DNA of 64,000 nt, from contig NZ_JAFLNH010000001.1 in assembly GCF_018361265.1 (NCBI RefSeq), positions 62,001-126,000 on the forward strand. The letters are read 5' to 3'. A program made the position numbers and the translations under genes. Numbering within the stretch: position 1 is the first letter of the stretch; the number at the start of each line of letters is the position of its first letter. The notes under the pieces were generated by a model, which saw only the letters and a list, made by a program, of their open reading frames with translations, was not told the DNA's origin and did not search any database. The DNA is from Mycobacterium sp. SM1 (GTDB taxonomy: Bacteria; Actinomycetota; Actinomycetes; Mycobacteriales; Mycobacteriaceae). Shown piece after piece: positions 38,301 to 47,878 of the stretch.

Positions 38301-38819
38301 CTATGTCAAATCCAAGAGACCATCCGGCGGATCGATCTCGATCCTGCGCTCCTCCAGGGATACCGCCGTCACGATCGCCCTCACGAATGGCACCAGCACC
38401 TCACCGCCGGCCTCGCACCTGACGGCCAGCAACTCTCCGCCGGCGGTGTGGCGTACCTCGGCGACAACGCCCACCCGCTGGCCGCTCACCGTGATGACCC
38501 GAAGACCTTCCAACTGATGATCGTAGTAGGTGTCGGGCTCGTCGATCGGGGGCAAGTCTTCGGAGTCGATGACGAATGAGCTGCCCCGCAGGGCATCGGC
38601 CGCCGCACGATCGCTTACCCCGGCCAAGCGCACCAGCAGCCGCCCACCATGCTCTTGCACCGCATCAATGACATAGCTGCGCTCTTGGTCACCGGATCCT
38701 TTTACCCGCACCGTGTTCCCGGGCATAAACCGGTCTTTGGGCTCGTCGGTGCGCACCTCGACGACAATCGCGCCGCTGATGCCGTGCGCTTTCACCACGC
38801 GCCCGACTAGCAGCTCCAT
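38301..38819 (-). CDS. rimM: Ribosome maturation factor RimM
   Basis: A 172-aa protein that assists 30S subunit maturation by binding uS19. The N-terminal RimM barrel reads [20 protein letters not shown], followed by [14 protein letters not shown]; the PRC-barrel half contains [20 protein letters not shown] and [20 protein letters not shown], ending DPPDGLLDL. The gene lies between khpA (28 bases upstream) and trmD in the order conserved across actinobacteria. Confidence 0.95.
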   Translation of the reverse strand: MELLVGRVVKAHGISGAIVVEVRTDEPKDRFMPGNTVRVKGSGDQERSYVIDAVQEHGGRLLVRLAGVSDRAAADALRGSSFVIDSEDLPPIDEPDTYYDHQLEGLRVITVSGQRVGVVAEVRHTAGGELLAVRCEAGGEVLVPFVRAIVTAVSLEERRIEIDPPDGLLDLT

Positions 38820-38847
38820 GATGCGGGCTCCATCGACGAGGGCTCCG

Positions 38848-39102
38848 CTACTGGTCGGTGTCCACCACGTCGACGCGAATACCGCGACCGCCGATCCCGG
38901 CGACCAGGGTGCGCAACGCGGTCGCGGTGCGGCCCCCGCGACCGATCACCTTGCCCAAATCGTCGGGGTGGACGCGAATTTTGACCGTCCGTCCCCGCCG
39001 GCTGGTCACCATGGCGACCCGGACATCGTCGGGATTGTCGACGATCCCACGGACCAGATGCTCCACGGCGTCGACCACGACGGTATTCATCACACCCGTC
39101 AC
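38848..39102 (-). CDS. khpA: KH-domain RNA-binding protein KhpA
   Basis: An ~80-aa single KH domain that binds RNA, usually with KhpB. The signature [18 protein letters not shown] carries the GxxG loop, preceded by [23 protein letters not shown] 39102 overlaps the rpsP stop by 4 bases (GTGA) and has GGGAG 8 bases upstream; ATG 39090 would give the 80-residue length known in M. tuberculosis. Both starts are plausible. Confidence 0.9.
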   Translation of the reverse strand: MTGVMNTVVVDAVEHLVRGIVDNPDDVRVAMVTSRRGRTVKIRVHPDDLGKVIGRGGRTATALRTLVAGIGGRGIRVDVVDTDQ

Positions 39103-39701
39103 GTTTCGGCTCCCGCCCCGGCCTGGTCACCGGCCTGGGCGGGCGTTTCCGCGGCTTTCGCAGCCGCCCTCGACGCAGCGGTCTCCCCGGTCGCGGCGGT
39201 CTCCCCGGTCGCGGCGTCCTCCTCGATCGCAGCGGCCTTCCCGGTTTGGGCCGTCTCCTCGGTCGCGGTGGCCTTCTCGGTGTCGGCCGCCTTCTTCCCC
39301 GCCGCCTTCTTGGCCGGCGCCTTCTTCTTGGGTTTGGCGGCCTCGGCGGTGGGAGCGCCCTCGGCGGCCGCCAGCGCGGCGTTGAACAACTCCAGTTTGC
39401 TGGGTTTGGGTTCGGCCTTCTTCAACCTGCCCTCGGCGCCCGGCAGGCCTTTGAATTTCTGCCAGTCACCGGTGATCTTCAGCAACTTAAGGACGGGTTC
39501 GGTGGGTTGGGCGCCCACGAAAAGCCAGTACTGGGCGCGTTCGGAGTTGATTTCGATAAGGCTGGGCTCTTCTTTGGGGTGATAGCGGCCGATGACCTCG
39601 ATCGCGCGGCCGTCGCGCCGGGTCCGCGCGTCGGCGACGGCGATACGGTACTGCGGATTGCGGATCTTACCCAGTCTGGTGAGCTTGATCTTCACAGCCA
39701 T
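39099..39701 (-). CDS. rpsP: Ribosomal protein bS16 with long C-terminal tail
   Basis: Residues 1-~85 are the normal bS16 domain ([60 protein letters not shown]). The remaining ~110 residues are a low-complexity Ala/Glu/Lys/Thr tail with [17 protein letters not shown] and repeated [13 protein letters not shown]. The M. tuberculosis protein also has a tail but is about 160 residues; here the total is 200. The tail is probably disordered, and its basic half may touch rRNA. Start ATG 39701 follows family usage. First gene of the rpsP-khpA-rimM-trmD operon. Confidence 0.95.
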   Translation of the reverse strand: MAVKIKLTRLGKIRNPQYRIAVADARTRRDGRAIEVIGRYHPKEEPSLIEINSERAQYWLFVGAQPTEPVLKLLKITGDWQKFKGLPGAEGRLKKAEPKPSKLELFNAALAAAEGAPTAEAAKPKKKAPAKKAAGKKAADTEKATATEETAQTGKAAAIEEDAATGETAATGETAASRAAAKAAETPAQAGDQAGAGAET

Positions 39702-39959
39702 GGTGATGCGAACACTCCTGCACGTGTCACGCTGCAATTCAGCAATCAGGGCGGGATGCCCGGATTCGGTTTTGCCTCGCGTGTGTGTCTCGCCGGCACC
39801 CTCTGGCGCAGGGCGGACAGCCGCCCATTGTGCCAGAGCCGCCCACCGCGGTGAAAATCCGCCAACCGCGGGGGCTCGTGGTCGCGACGATGCGGGTCCA
39901 CACCGCCCGTCGCCGCGGCCGGTGTTCCCCGAATAATCGCCGGGCTATGCTCGGCGGGC

Positions 39960-40844
39960 ATGCGGACGTTTCCGGCCGTGGCCGCGGCGCTGGTGGTCGC
40001 GGGCGTCGGCTGGGCCGCTGCCGGCGCGGTGCCGGCCCGGGCGGACGCCAGCGTGCAGCCCGTGGGTTCGGTACCGATCCCGGACGGCCCGGCGCAAACC
40101 TGGGTCCTCGCCGACTTGGACAGCGGCCAGGTGCTGGCCGCTCGCGACGAGAACGTGCGCCATCCGCCGGCCAGCACCATCAAAGTGCTGCTCGCGCAGG
40201 TGGCACTCGATGAGTTGAGCATGGACGCCACCGTCGTCGCCGACACCGCCGACACCGCCGTCGAGTGCAGCTGCGCGGGTGTCCGGCCCGGCCACACCTA
40301 CACCGCCCGCCAACTGCTCGACGGGCTGCTGCTGGTGTCGGGCAACGACGCCGCCAACACGCTGGCGCAGATGCTGGGTGGCCCACAGGCCACGGTCGCC
40401 AAGATGAACGCCAAGGCCGTGGCCCTGGGTGCGGTGAACACGCACGCCACCACCCCGTCCGGCCTGGACGGTCCCGACGGCCCCGGCTGGTCGACCGCGC
40501 ACGACCTGGCGGTCATCTTCCGCGCCGCCATGGCCAATCCGCTGTTCGCGCAGATCACCGCCGAGCCGTCGGCGATGTTCCCCACCGACAACGGCGACCG
40601 TCCGATCATCAACCAAGATGAGTTGCTGCAGCGTTATCCCGGCGCGATCGGCGGCAAGACGGGCTTCACCACTGCCGCCCGCAAGACGTTTGTCGGCGCC
40701 GCCGCCCGCGACGGCCGCCGGCTGGTGCTCGCCCTGATGTACGGGCTGGTGACCCCGGGTGGGCCGACCTACTGGGATCAGGCCGCTAACCTGTTCGACT
40801 GGGGCTTCGCCCTCGACCGGCAATCCAGCGTCGGCTCCCTCTAG
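39960..40844 (+). CDS. dacB2: D-alanyl-D-alanine carboxypeptidase (DacB2 type)
   Basis: A 294-aa penicillin-binding protein (peptidase S11) that trims peptidoglycan stem peptides outside the membrane. An N-terminal signal peptide runs to ARADA at about residue 30. Active-site motifs are complete: SxxK at 72-75 (STIK), SGN at 127-129, and KTG at 233-235 (GGKTGFTTAARKT). Length matches Rv2911. It faces right, and its stop lies 2 bases from the convergent kinase stop. Confidence 0.9.
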   Translation: MRTFPAVAAALVVAGVGWAAAGAVPARADASVQPVGSVPIPDGPAQTWVLADLDSGQVLAARDENVRHPPASTIKVLLAQVALDELSMDATVVADTADTAVECSCAGVRPGHTYTARQLLDGLLLVSGNDAANTLAQMLGGPQATVAKMNAKAVALGAVNTHATTPSGLDGPDGPGWSTAHDLAVIFRAAMANPLFAQITAEPSAMFPTDNGDRPIINQDELLQRYPGAIGGKTGFTTAARKTFVGAAARDGRRLVLALMYGLVTPGGPTYWDQAANLFDWGFALDRQSSVGSL

Positions 40845-40846
40845 CG

Positions 40847-42529
40847 TCAGCGGGTTCGCGTCGTTGTCGGCGACGTCGGGGTGTCGGGGACCGGGTTGGG
40901 CACCGTGACCCCGGGCGGCAGCTCGCCGACCCGCTCGGCCGCCACCGGGATCACGAACCGCCCGCCCTTCTGGCCGCACTCATCGGTGTGCACGGTGACG
41001 GTCATCACGCCCCGTAGCGACCCGTGATCGCTCGGATGCAAGGAGATCACCTGGGTCGTGGCCTCTTCGGCCGGTGTTCCATCCGGTCTGGCGCAGGCAA
41101 ACGGCAGGGTTTCCGGCCGTGACTGCCAGGCGCCGACCTGGTAATCCAGCACGATCGGCCGCCCACCGGCGGACGTGCTGGCCGCGCGGTGATCGTTCTC
41201 GTCGAGCATGATCCCGCGAGCAACACATCCGGTGGAAGTGCAGGACGAGCGAAAAGCCCACCAGGTTGCCGCGTTGGGTGGTTGCGGGTTCGGGGTCCCG
41301 TTGTAGGTCTCCTGCGTGCGCTCGAGGTCTATCCGGTAGGTGCCCTGCAGTAACGCGGGCACACCGGCGAAGCCGCCCGGCGACGGGGCGGCGGACGCCG
41401 GGGAGGTGCCGCTCATGGGAGCACCCTCCCGCGAGGAAGTCGTCCCGCTCCTGCGTTCAATGCCCAGGACCAGCAGGGAAACGAGCAGGACAAAAAGCAG
41501 CACCGCCGCTGCGATCGCCCGCCCGGGCACGCTCGAGCGCCACCGGCCTGGGGGCACCGGTGTCGTGACCGCGGCGCCCAGGCGTGCGAGCACGCCGTGG
41601 CGGGGCGACCCGCCCGCTGCGGCGTGGATCCCGGGCGCCGTGCCGTCGGGATATCCGGCCGTGCGGACGGCCTCCGGGCTGTGGTCGCCGGCCCCGACCG
41701 CGCGGTTGAGCGCGTCCGCAAACTGACCGCACCGGTCGAAGCGGTGTGCGGGGTTTTTGGCAAGGGCTTTGCCCATGATGCCGTCGAGGCGTGCCAGCTC
41801 GGGATGCCGGTCGCTAAGCTTCGGCGGCTGCGCGCTGAGGTGGCGGCCGATGACCGCCTCGGGGTTGGCGTCATCGTATGGCGGCGCGCCGGTAAGCAGG
41901 TCAAACGCCGTCGCCGCCAGCGCGTACTGGTCGGCGCGCCCGTCGATACCCGCGCCCTGCAGTTGTTCCGGCGCGCTATAGGCGACCGTTGCCGCGCTCA
42001 GGTTGATCGCCGTCCGTCTGGCGGCCTCGCCGAGTGGGCGCGCTATTCCGAAGTCCGCCAACAAAATCCGTTGCTCACCGGTGCCCGGGTTTGTCAGGAA
42101 GACGTTGGCGGGCTTGACATCGCGGTGCAGCATTCCCCGCTGGTGGGCGTAATCCAGCGCGCTGGCGATCGCGGTGACGATCGCCAGCGCCTCACCAACC
42201 GGCATACCGGCCGGGAACCGCTCCCGCATGAGCTGTGCGGCGGTGACGCCTTCGACGTAATCCATCGCGATCCACAGCCGTCCGTCGAACTCACCGCGGT
42301 GATGCACCGCCACGACGTGCGGATGGCACAACCCGGTGGCGATCGCAGTCTCTCGAGTGAATCTCGCGCGGAACTCGGGATCCGTCGTCATCTCCGCCGG
42401 AAGCACTTTGAGTGCGGCGCGGTGCAACAGGCTGGTGTGCTGCGCGAGATACACCTCCCCCGCCCCGCCAGTTCCCAGCATCCGTAGGATGGTGTACCCG
42501 GCAAACGTCGCCCCGGGGGCCAACGGCAT
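40847..42529 (-). CDS. PknI-type Ser/Thr protein kinase, second copy
   Basis: A 560-aa transmembrane kinase. Kinase domain ~10-275: glycine loop GTGGAGEVYLAQ, Lys41, catalytic loop HRDVKPAN (Asp137) and DFG at 159-161. A Ser/Pro-rich juxtamembrane stretch is followed by one membrane helix near 330-355 (AIAAAVLLFVLLVSLLVLGI). The outer sensor domain contains GTYRIDLERTQETYNGTPNP and [14 protein letters not shown] with paired cysteines, the arrangement seen in PknI. It is a tandem paralogue of the next gene upstream, with similar domains throughout; M. tuberculosis has one copy here. 87 bases separate them. Confidence 0.85.
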   Translation of the reverse strand: MPLAPGATFAGYTILRMLGTGGAGEVYLAQHTSLLHRAALKVLPAEMTTDPEFRARFTRETAIATGLCHPHVVAVHHRGEFDGRLWIAMDYVEGVTAAQLMRERFPAGMPVGEALAIVTAIASALDYAHQRGMLHRDVKPANVFLTNPGTGEQRILLADFGIARPLGEAARRTAINLSAATVAYSAPEQLQGAGIDGRADQYALAATAFDLLTGAPPYDDANPEAVIGRHLSAQPPKLSDRHPELARLDGIMGKALAKNPAHRFDRCGQFADALNRAVGAGDHSPEAVRTAGYPDGTAPGIHAAAGGSPRHGVLARLGAAVTTPVPPGRWRSSVPGRAIAAAVLLFVLLVSLLVLGIERRSGTTSSREGAPMSGTSPASAAPSPGGFAGVPALLQGTYRIDLERTQETYNGTPNPQPPNAATWWAFRSSCTSTGCVARGIMLDENDHRAASTSAGGRPIVLDYQVGAWQSRPETLPFACARPDGTPAEEATTQVISLHPSDHGSLRGVMTVTVHTDECGQKGGRFVIPVAAERVGELPPGVTVPNPVPDTPTSPTTTRTR

Positions 42530-42616
42530 GCCCAGATCCTATCGGTCGCCGCGGCGGCCCGCTTGGCCGAACATCGGCCGCGGGACGATCCGGGGGCTGC
42601 GATACCCGCGCGGCGA

Positions 42617-44392
42617 TCAGCGACTCGGCGTCGTGGTCGGCGCCGTCGGGGAGCCGGGCGCCGGGTTGGGCACCGTGACGCCGGGCGGCACGTCACCGAC
42701 CCGCTCGGCTACCGCCGGGATCGAGATCTGCCCACCTTGCTGGCCGCACTCATTGGTTTGAACGGTCACCGTCATCACCCCGCGCAGCGGGCCATTGGTG
42801 TGCGGTTGCAACGACAGCACCTGCGTCACGGTTTCTTTGCTTGGTGTTCCGCTGGCTGAAACGCACGGGAATTGCAGGGTTTGCGGGCGCGACTGCCAGG
42901 CGCCCTCGCGGAAATCCAGCACGAGCGGCGGCCCAGTCGGCGCGCTCACCTTTTGGTGGTCGTTGTTATCGAGCATGACCGCGTCGGCTACACATCCCCC
43001 GGGGGCGCACGACGAGCGAAACGCCCACCAGGTGATCACATTCGGTGGCTGCGGATCGGGGTTGTCGTTGAAAGTCTGATGCGCGCGGTCGATGTCCACG
43101 CGATAGACACCGTCGAGGGGGGCGGGCGGCATGCTCGAGACGCTGGGCGGCGGCGCGGCCGCCGGGGCGGCAGTGCGAGTCGCGGAGGCGGGGTTTGCGG
43201 CTACGGCCCTGTCGGTCTTGCGGTCGGCCCCCAGGCCCACGGCCAGCTTGCCCAGGACCACCAGCAGCAGCGCCGCAACCGCCACCGACCCGACGAGAAT
43301 CCAGCGCCGCCGGTGTCTTATCGGCCCGGGCGGCATCTCCTCCACCGTTCCCGGAACCGGATGTGCCTCCCCGGAAGACCCGTTGCCATCCCGCCCGGGC
43401 AGTGACTGCCCGGGCGGGATGGGCAGTTGTGACTTTGCGGATAGGTCCGCGGATATCAGGGTCGATCCGGCGTACGCGGGGTCCACCGCAGGCCCGTCGT
43501 CGGGATAGGCGACGGCGCCGGCGGTGTCGGAGGCCGGTGGGCCGGCATATCCGATCGAAACGCGGGCACCGAGCGCGTCGGCAAAATCCCGGCAGCGGCC
43601 GAAGCGGTCGTCGGGGTTCTTGGCGAGAGCGATAGCCAACACGTCGTCAAGCGGCGCCAGCTCCGGGCGCCGATCGCTGAGTTTCGGTGGGGTGCCGGTC
43701 AAATGCCGGCTGATGACCGCGACCGGGTTGTCATCCCGGAACGGCGGCGCGCCGGTGAGCAGGTGAAACGCGGTGGCCGCCAGCGCGTATTGGTCGGCGC
43801 GCCCGTCGACGGCAGAACCCATCAGTTGCTCGGGCGCGGCGTAAGCGACCGTTCCCAGAGTCAGGTTGGTCGCCGTGAGACCACTGGGATCACCGAGGTA
43901 TCGCGCTATTCCAAAGTCTGCCAACAAAATTCGCCGCTCACCATCTTCCGGATCGGTGAGCAGGATGTTGGCGGGCTTGACATCGCGATGCAGCAGTCCG
44001 CGCTGGTGGGCGTAATCGAGGGCGCCGGCGATGGCGGTGATGATGTCCAGCGCCTCACCGACCGGCATGCCGGCCGGAAATCGGTCCCGGATGAGCTTCG
44101 CGGCGTTGGTGCCGTCGACGTAGTCCATGGCGATCCACAGCTGCCCGTCGAACTCGCCGCGGTCATGCACCGCCACGATGTGGGGGTGATACAGCGTGGC
44201 GGCCACCTCGGCCTCCCGCTGGAACCTCTCGCGGAACTGGCGGTCCGCGGTCGCGGCCTTGGGCAGGACTTTCAGCGCGTCGCGGCGCGGCAGTCGGGGG
44301 TGTTGGGCCAGATAGACCTCACCCATCCCGCCGGAGCCCAGCAGTCCCAAAATGGTGTACCCAGCAAAGGACGTGCCCTGGGCCAACGGCAT
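42617..44392 (-). CDS. pknI: Ser/Thr protein kinase PknI
   Basis: A 591-aa transmembrane kinase close to Rv2914c in size, sequence and position. Kinase domain: [12 protein letters not shown], Lys41, HRDVKPAN (Asp137), DFG 159-161, then [13 protein letters not shown] (activation segment). The membrane helix is near 375-395 ([20 protein letters not shown]). The extracellular domain shows [34 protein letters not shown] and [20 protein letters not shown]. PknI has been linked to growth control and cell division. It is followed by the paralogous kinase and preceded by the amidohydrolase gene 9 bases upstream. Confidence 0.85.
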   Translation of the reverse strand: MPLAQGTSFAGYTILGLLGSGGMGEVYLAQHPRLPRRDALKVLPKAATADRQFRERFQREAEVAATLYHPHIVAVHDRGEFDGQLWIAMDYVDGTNAAKLIRDRFPAGMPVGEALDIITAIAGALDYAHQRGLLHRDVKPANILLTDPEDGERRILLADFGIARYLGDPSGLTATNLTLGTVAYAAPEQLMGSAVDGRADQYALAATAFHLLTGAPPFRDDNPVAVISRHLTGTPPKLSDRRPELAPLDDVLAIALAKNPDDRFGRCRDFADALGARVSIGYAGPPASDTAGAVAYPDDGPAVDPAYAGSTLISADLSAKSQLPIPPGQSLPGRDGNGSSGEAHPVPGTVEEMPPGPIRHRRRWILVGSVAVAALLLVVLGKLAVGLGADRKTDRAVAANPASATRTAAPAAAPPPSVSSMPPAPLDGVYRVDIDRAHQTFNDNPDPQPPNVITWWAFRSSCAPGGCVADAVMLDNNDHQKVSAPTGPPLVLDFREGAWQSRPQTLQFPCVSASGTPSKETVTQVLSLQPHTNGPLRGVMTVTVQTNECGQQGGQISIPAVAERVGDVPPGVTVPNPAPGSPTAPTTTPSR

Positions 44393-44401
44393 GCCCCGAT
44401 A

Positions 44402-45502
44402 CTAACCGCCGTCGCCGCCGGCCGCTCGGTATAGCCGTCCGCGCAGGATCACCACATCGGGCCGGCTCAGGATGGCGGCGGCCCGCCGCGGGTCGTGGCT
44501 GTAGCACACCAGGTCGGCGGGCGCACCGTGGATCAAAGCCGGCCGGCCCAGCCAACGGCGGGCGTCCCAGCAGGCCGCGCCCAACGCCTGGGTGGGGCTC
44601 ATCCCGATCCCCTTCAGCGCCTCGACCTCGTCGGCGATGCGGCCGTGGGCGATACCACCGCCGGCGTCGGTGCCGGCATAGATCGGCACCCCGGCCTCGC
44701 GGGCGGCACCGACCCGCCGGCGGCTGCGCGCATAGAGGTCACGCATGTGAGCCGCATACCTCGGGTAGCGCTGCGCCGAGTCGGCGATCCGGGGAAAATT
44801 GTCAACGTTGATCAGGGTTGGCACCAGCGCGGTGCCGTGGGCCAGCATCAACTCGATGACCTCGTCGGTGACCCCCGGGCCGTGCTCGATACAGTCGATG
44901 CCCGCGGCGACCAGGCCCGGCAGCGCATCCTCGCCGAAAACGTGCGCGGTGACTCGTGCCCCGTGCGCATGAGCGATGTCGACGGCGGCCTTGAGGATTT
45001 CGTCGGACCACAGCGGCGCCAGGTCACCGGCGTCCCGGTCGATCCAGTCCCCGACGAGTTTGACCCAGCCGTCGCTGCGGCGGGCTTGGGCCTCGACCGC
45101 CGCCGGCAGCTGCGACTCGTCCTCGAGGTCGAGCGCCACCCCACGGAGGTAGCGCTTCGGCCGGGCCAGGTGCCGGCCGGCGCGAATGATGCGCGGCAGG
45201 TCGTCGCGGTCATCGAGGCCACGGGTGTCGATCGGCGATCCGCAGTCCCGCAGCAACAGCGCACCGGCGTCACGGTCCGTCTCGGCCTGGGTGATCGCGT
45301 CGCCGATGTCGACCGCCCCTTGCGGTCCCAGCCCGACATGGCAGTGCGCGTCCACCAGGCCGGGCAGGATCCAGCCGGCCCCGTCAGCGCCGAACACCGT
45401 CTCGGCGCCCGCGACCGGCTCCATGCTGAGGCGTCCATCGACGACCCACAGCTCGGTCGGGACCTCGTCGGGCAGGGCCAGCCCCCGCACGTGCAGCCGC
45501 AC
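44402..45502 (-). CDS. Metal-dependent amidohydrolase (Rv2915c orthologue)
   Basis: A 366-aa member of the amidohydrolase superfamily (imidazolonepropionase/prolidase-like). Metal-binding HxH appears in ILPGLVDAHCHVGLGPQG near residue 53. Further conserved sites are the Lys/HGAR region (DIAHAHGARVTAHVFGEDAL), GIDCIEHGPGVTDEVIELML and VPIYAGTDAGGGIAHGRIAD (final Asp). No signal peptide. Substrate unknown. It lies 7 bases after ffh and 9 bases before pknI, so the three are probably co-transcribed. Confidence 0.85.
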   Translation of the reverse strand: MRLHVRGLALPDEVPTELWVVDGRLSMEPVAGAETVFGADGAGWILPGLVDAHCHVGLGPQGAVDIGDAITQAETDRDAGALLLRDCGSPIDTRGLDDRDDLPRIIRAGRHLARPKRYLRGVALDLEDESQLPAAVEAQARRSDGWVKLVGDWIDRDAGDLAPLWSDEILKAAVDIAHAHGARVTAHVFGEDALPGLVAAGIDCIEHGPGVTDEVIELMLAHGTALVPTLINVDNFPRIADSAQRYPRYAAHMRDLYARSRRRVGAAREAGVPIYAGTDAGGGIAHGRIADEVEALKGIGMSPTQALGAACWDARRWLGRPALIHGAPADLVCYSHDPRRAAAILSRPDVVILRGRLYRAAGGDGG

Positions 45503-45509
45503 GGCGGGG

Positions 45510-47051
45510 CTACTTCTTGCCCGGGAATTTCAGCTTCGACAGATCGAAGTCGGCCAGCCCGGGCGGCAGCTCGTCGAGCCCGGCGGGCAGGTGCGACAAG
45601 TCGGGAAAGCCGGGAGGCAGACCCACCGGACTGCGCTTGGCCGGGGTGGGGCCGCGCTTCTTGGCCTTCTTACCCTTGGCCCCCTTAGCTTTCGCGGCTT
45701 TGCGCGTCGCGGATTTACGGCCCCAACCGGGTATCGCCGGCCCGCCCATCATCGACGACATCACCTTGCGCGCCTCGAAAAACCGGTCGACCAGCTGGTT
45801 GACCTCCGCCACCGTAACGCCGGAGCCCTTGGCGATCCGCAGCCGCCGTGAGGCGTCGATGATCCTCGGGTCGGCCCGCTCTTGCGGTGTCATCCCGCGG
45901 ATGATGGCCTGCAGCCGGTCGAGTTGTCTGTCGTCGACGGCGGCCAGTGCCTCCTTCATCTGGCCCGCACCGGGCAGCATTCCCAGCAGGTTGCCGATCG
46001 GGCCCATCTTGCGGATGGCGAGCATCTGCTCGAGGAAATCCTCCAGCGTGAGTTCCCCGGAGCCGATCTTGGCGGCGGCGGCCTCCGCCTGCCGGGCGTC
46101 GAATACCTGCTCAGCCTGTTCGATCAGGCTCAGCACGTCGCCCATGCCCAGGATGCGGCTGGCCATCCGATCCGGATGGAAGACGTCGAAGTCCGTCAGC
46201 TTCTCGCCGGTGGAGGCGAAAAGGATCGGCACCCCGGTCACTTCACGCACCGACAGTGCGGCACCGCCGCGGGCGTCGCCATCGAGCTTGGTCAGCACTA
46301 CCCCGGTGAACCCGACGCCCTGCCGGAACGCCTCGGCGGTGGTGACGGCGTCCTGGCCGGTCATCGCGTCCAGGACGAACAGCACCTCATCGGGGTCGAT
46401 CGCCGCCCGGATGGCCGCGGCCTGGGCCATCATCTCGTCATCGACGCCCAGCCGCCCGGCGGTGTCGACAATGACGACGTCGAAATGCTTGGCCTTGGCC
46501 TCGGCAAGCCCCTGTGCGGCGACGCCGACCGGGTCGCCGGGGCCCGTCTGGGCCGAGGCGCCCGGGTGCGGCGCGAACACCGCGACACCGGCGCGCTGAC
46601 CGACAACCTGCAGCTGGGTCACCGCCGCCGGGCGCTGCAGGTCCGCGGCCACCAAAAGCGGCGTGTGGCCTTGCCCGCGAAGCCAGGCCGCCAGCTTGCC
46701 GGCCAGCGTCGTCTTGCCGGAGCCCTGCAGGCCGGCCAGCATCACCACGGTCGGCGGTGTCTTCGCAAACGCCAGCCGGCGGGTCTGGCCGCCGAGGATG
46801 GCAACCAGTTCCTCGTTGACAATCTTGACGACCTGCTGCGCGGGGTTGAGCGCACCGGATACCTCGGCACCCCGGGCGCGCTCTTTGACGCGGCCGATAA
46901 ACGCCCGCACCACCGGAAGTGAGACATCGGCTTCCAGCAGTGCCAGCCGGATCTCGCGGGCGGTGGCGTCGATATCGGCGTCGGTCAGCCGGCCTTTGCC
47001 GCGCAGCCCCTGCAGGGCGCCGGTCAGCCGGTCGGACAACGATTCAAACAC
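45510..47051 (-). CDS. ffh: Signal recognition particle GTPase Ffh
   Basis: A 513-aa SRP54 homologue that binds signal sequences and 4.5S RNA and docks on FtsY. N domain 1-~90; G domain with P-loop LAGLQGSGKTTLAGKL (107-120), VVIVDTAGRLGVDDEMM, LTKLDGDARGGAALSV; M domain from ~320 (FLEQMLAIRKMGPIGNLLGM, RIAKGSGVTVAEVNQLVDRF) with a Gly/Met-rich end and a C-terminal Lys-rich stretch (KAAKAKGAKGKKAKKRG) longer than in E. coli. The ftsY gene lies in the same block. Confidence 0.95.
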   Translation of the reverse strand: MFESLSDRLTGALQGLRGKGRLTDADIDATAREIRLALLEADVSLPVVRAFIGRVKERARGAEVSGALNPAQQVVKIVNEELVAILGGQTRRLAFAKTPPTVVMLAGLQGSGKTTLAGKLAAWLRGQGHTPLLVAADLQRPAAVTQLQVVGQRAGVAVFAPHPGASAQTGPGDPVGVAAQGLAEAKAKHFDVVIVDTAGRLGVDDEMMAQAAAIRAAIDPDEVLFVLDAMTGQDAVTTAEAFRQGVGFTGVVLTKLDGDARGGAALSVREVTGVPILFASTGEKLTDFDVFHPDRMASRILGMGDVLSLIEQAEQVFDARQAEAAAAKIGSGELTLEDFLEQMLAIRKMGPIGNLLGMLPGAGQMKEALAAVDDRQLDRLQAIIRGMTPQERADPRIIDASRRLRIAKGSGVTVAEVNQLVDRFFEARKVMSSMMGGPAIPGWGRKSATRKAAKAKGAKGKKAKKRGPTPAKRSPVGLPPGFPDLSHLPAGLDELPPGLADFDLSKLKFPGKK

Positions 47052-47129
47052 GTGTTTCTCCTATGTCAAGCCGCTGCCGGCTGGCAAGGCTGTTGATCCA
47101 ACCACCGCACCAAGCGGCAACCTCACCCT

Positions 47130-47151
47130 GACATTGACACGACATTGACAC
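47130..47151. repeat. 11-bp tandem direct repeat upstream of ffh
   Basis: GACATTGACAC occurs twice without a gap, 79-100 bases upstream of the ffh start. Position and perfect identity suggest a binding site or a promoter with overlapping TTGACA-like boxes (each unit contains TTGACA). Confidence 0.5.
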
Positions 47152-47263
47152 CAGCGTAATGGGGCGACGATGCGGGCGACGCAGCCCGCTGCGGAGCGGC
47201 GCAATTGGCAATTAGAAATTTTCGCCCGTACCGACCGCCGCTATACGCACGATCAATAAGTCC

Positions 47264-47860
47264 GTCAACCCTGGCTGGATGGAAGGTTAGTTTAGACTCC
47301 ACCCGCCTGCCGCAGCCCAGCTTCAAAACGGGGACGGTCTCGAGCGTGCAGCCGGTGGCGGGCGGGGGCCAGCGAACCGAGATCAGCGCAACCATGCCCG
47401 GCGGTATGAGCGGCGGACCAACTGTCGACAACGCAACCGGTCAAGTGCTGGGAGTCAACTCCTACAGCCTCGTCGGCGAGGAGGGCGTCGAGCAGAACTT
47501 CAACATGATCACCGACACCTCCGCGCCGCGGGCCTTCCTGCAGAACCACCCCGCGGGGCCTTCCTGCAGAACCACGGTCGGCACTTGGCGCAGCCCGCGC
47601 CGAACAAGGCTTTCCCCTTGATCTGGGTCATTGTTGGTGTGGTCGTTGCGGCAGCGGTGGCGGCGCTGGCCGTGGTGCCGCTGGTGGTGCTGCGCGCGCG
47701 GGGACGCCGGCAACCGCCGCAACGCCCGGTGCCGCCTTATCCCCCGCAGGGCGGCGCCCAATTTCCCGGCGGCGGAGGCGATCACGCCGTGCCAAACCCG
47801 GTGGGTCCGCGTCCACTGAGCCGGACTCTCCCGGTCGATCGGGATGACCGTCGCGGCCCG
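47264..47860 (+). pseudogene. Membrane-anchored trypsin-like protease, decayed
   Basis: Only the C-terminal third is recognisable: SFKTGTVSSVQPVAGGGQRT, ISATMPGGMSGGPTVDNATG (the GxSGGP serine-protease active-site region), QVLGVNSYSLVGEEGVEQNF. A near-tandem duplication of 26 bases containing CTTCCTGCAGAACCAC (around 47533 and 47559) shifts the frame. After it, FLQNHGRHLAQPAPNKAFPL leads to a membrane helix (LIWVIVGVVVAAAVAALAVV) and a Pro-rich cytoplasmic tail. The N-terminal part is missing. It sits between ffh and glnD, where M. tuberculosis has Rv2917. Confidence 0.65.
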
Positions 47861-47878
47861 GCGCGGGTCGCGACTACG

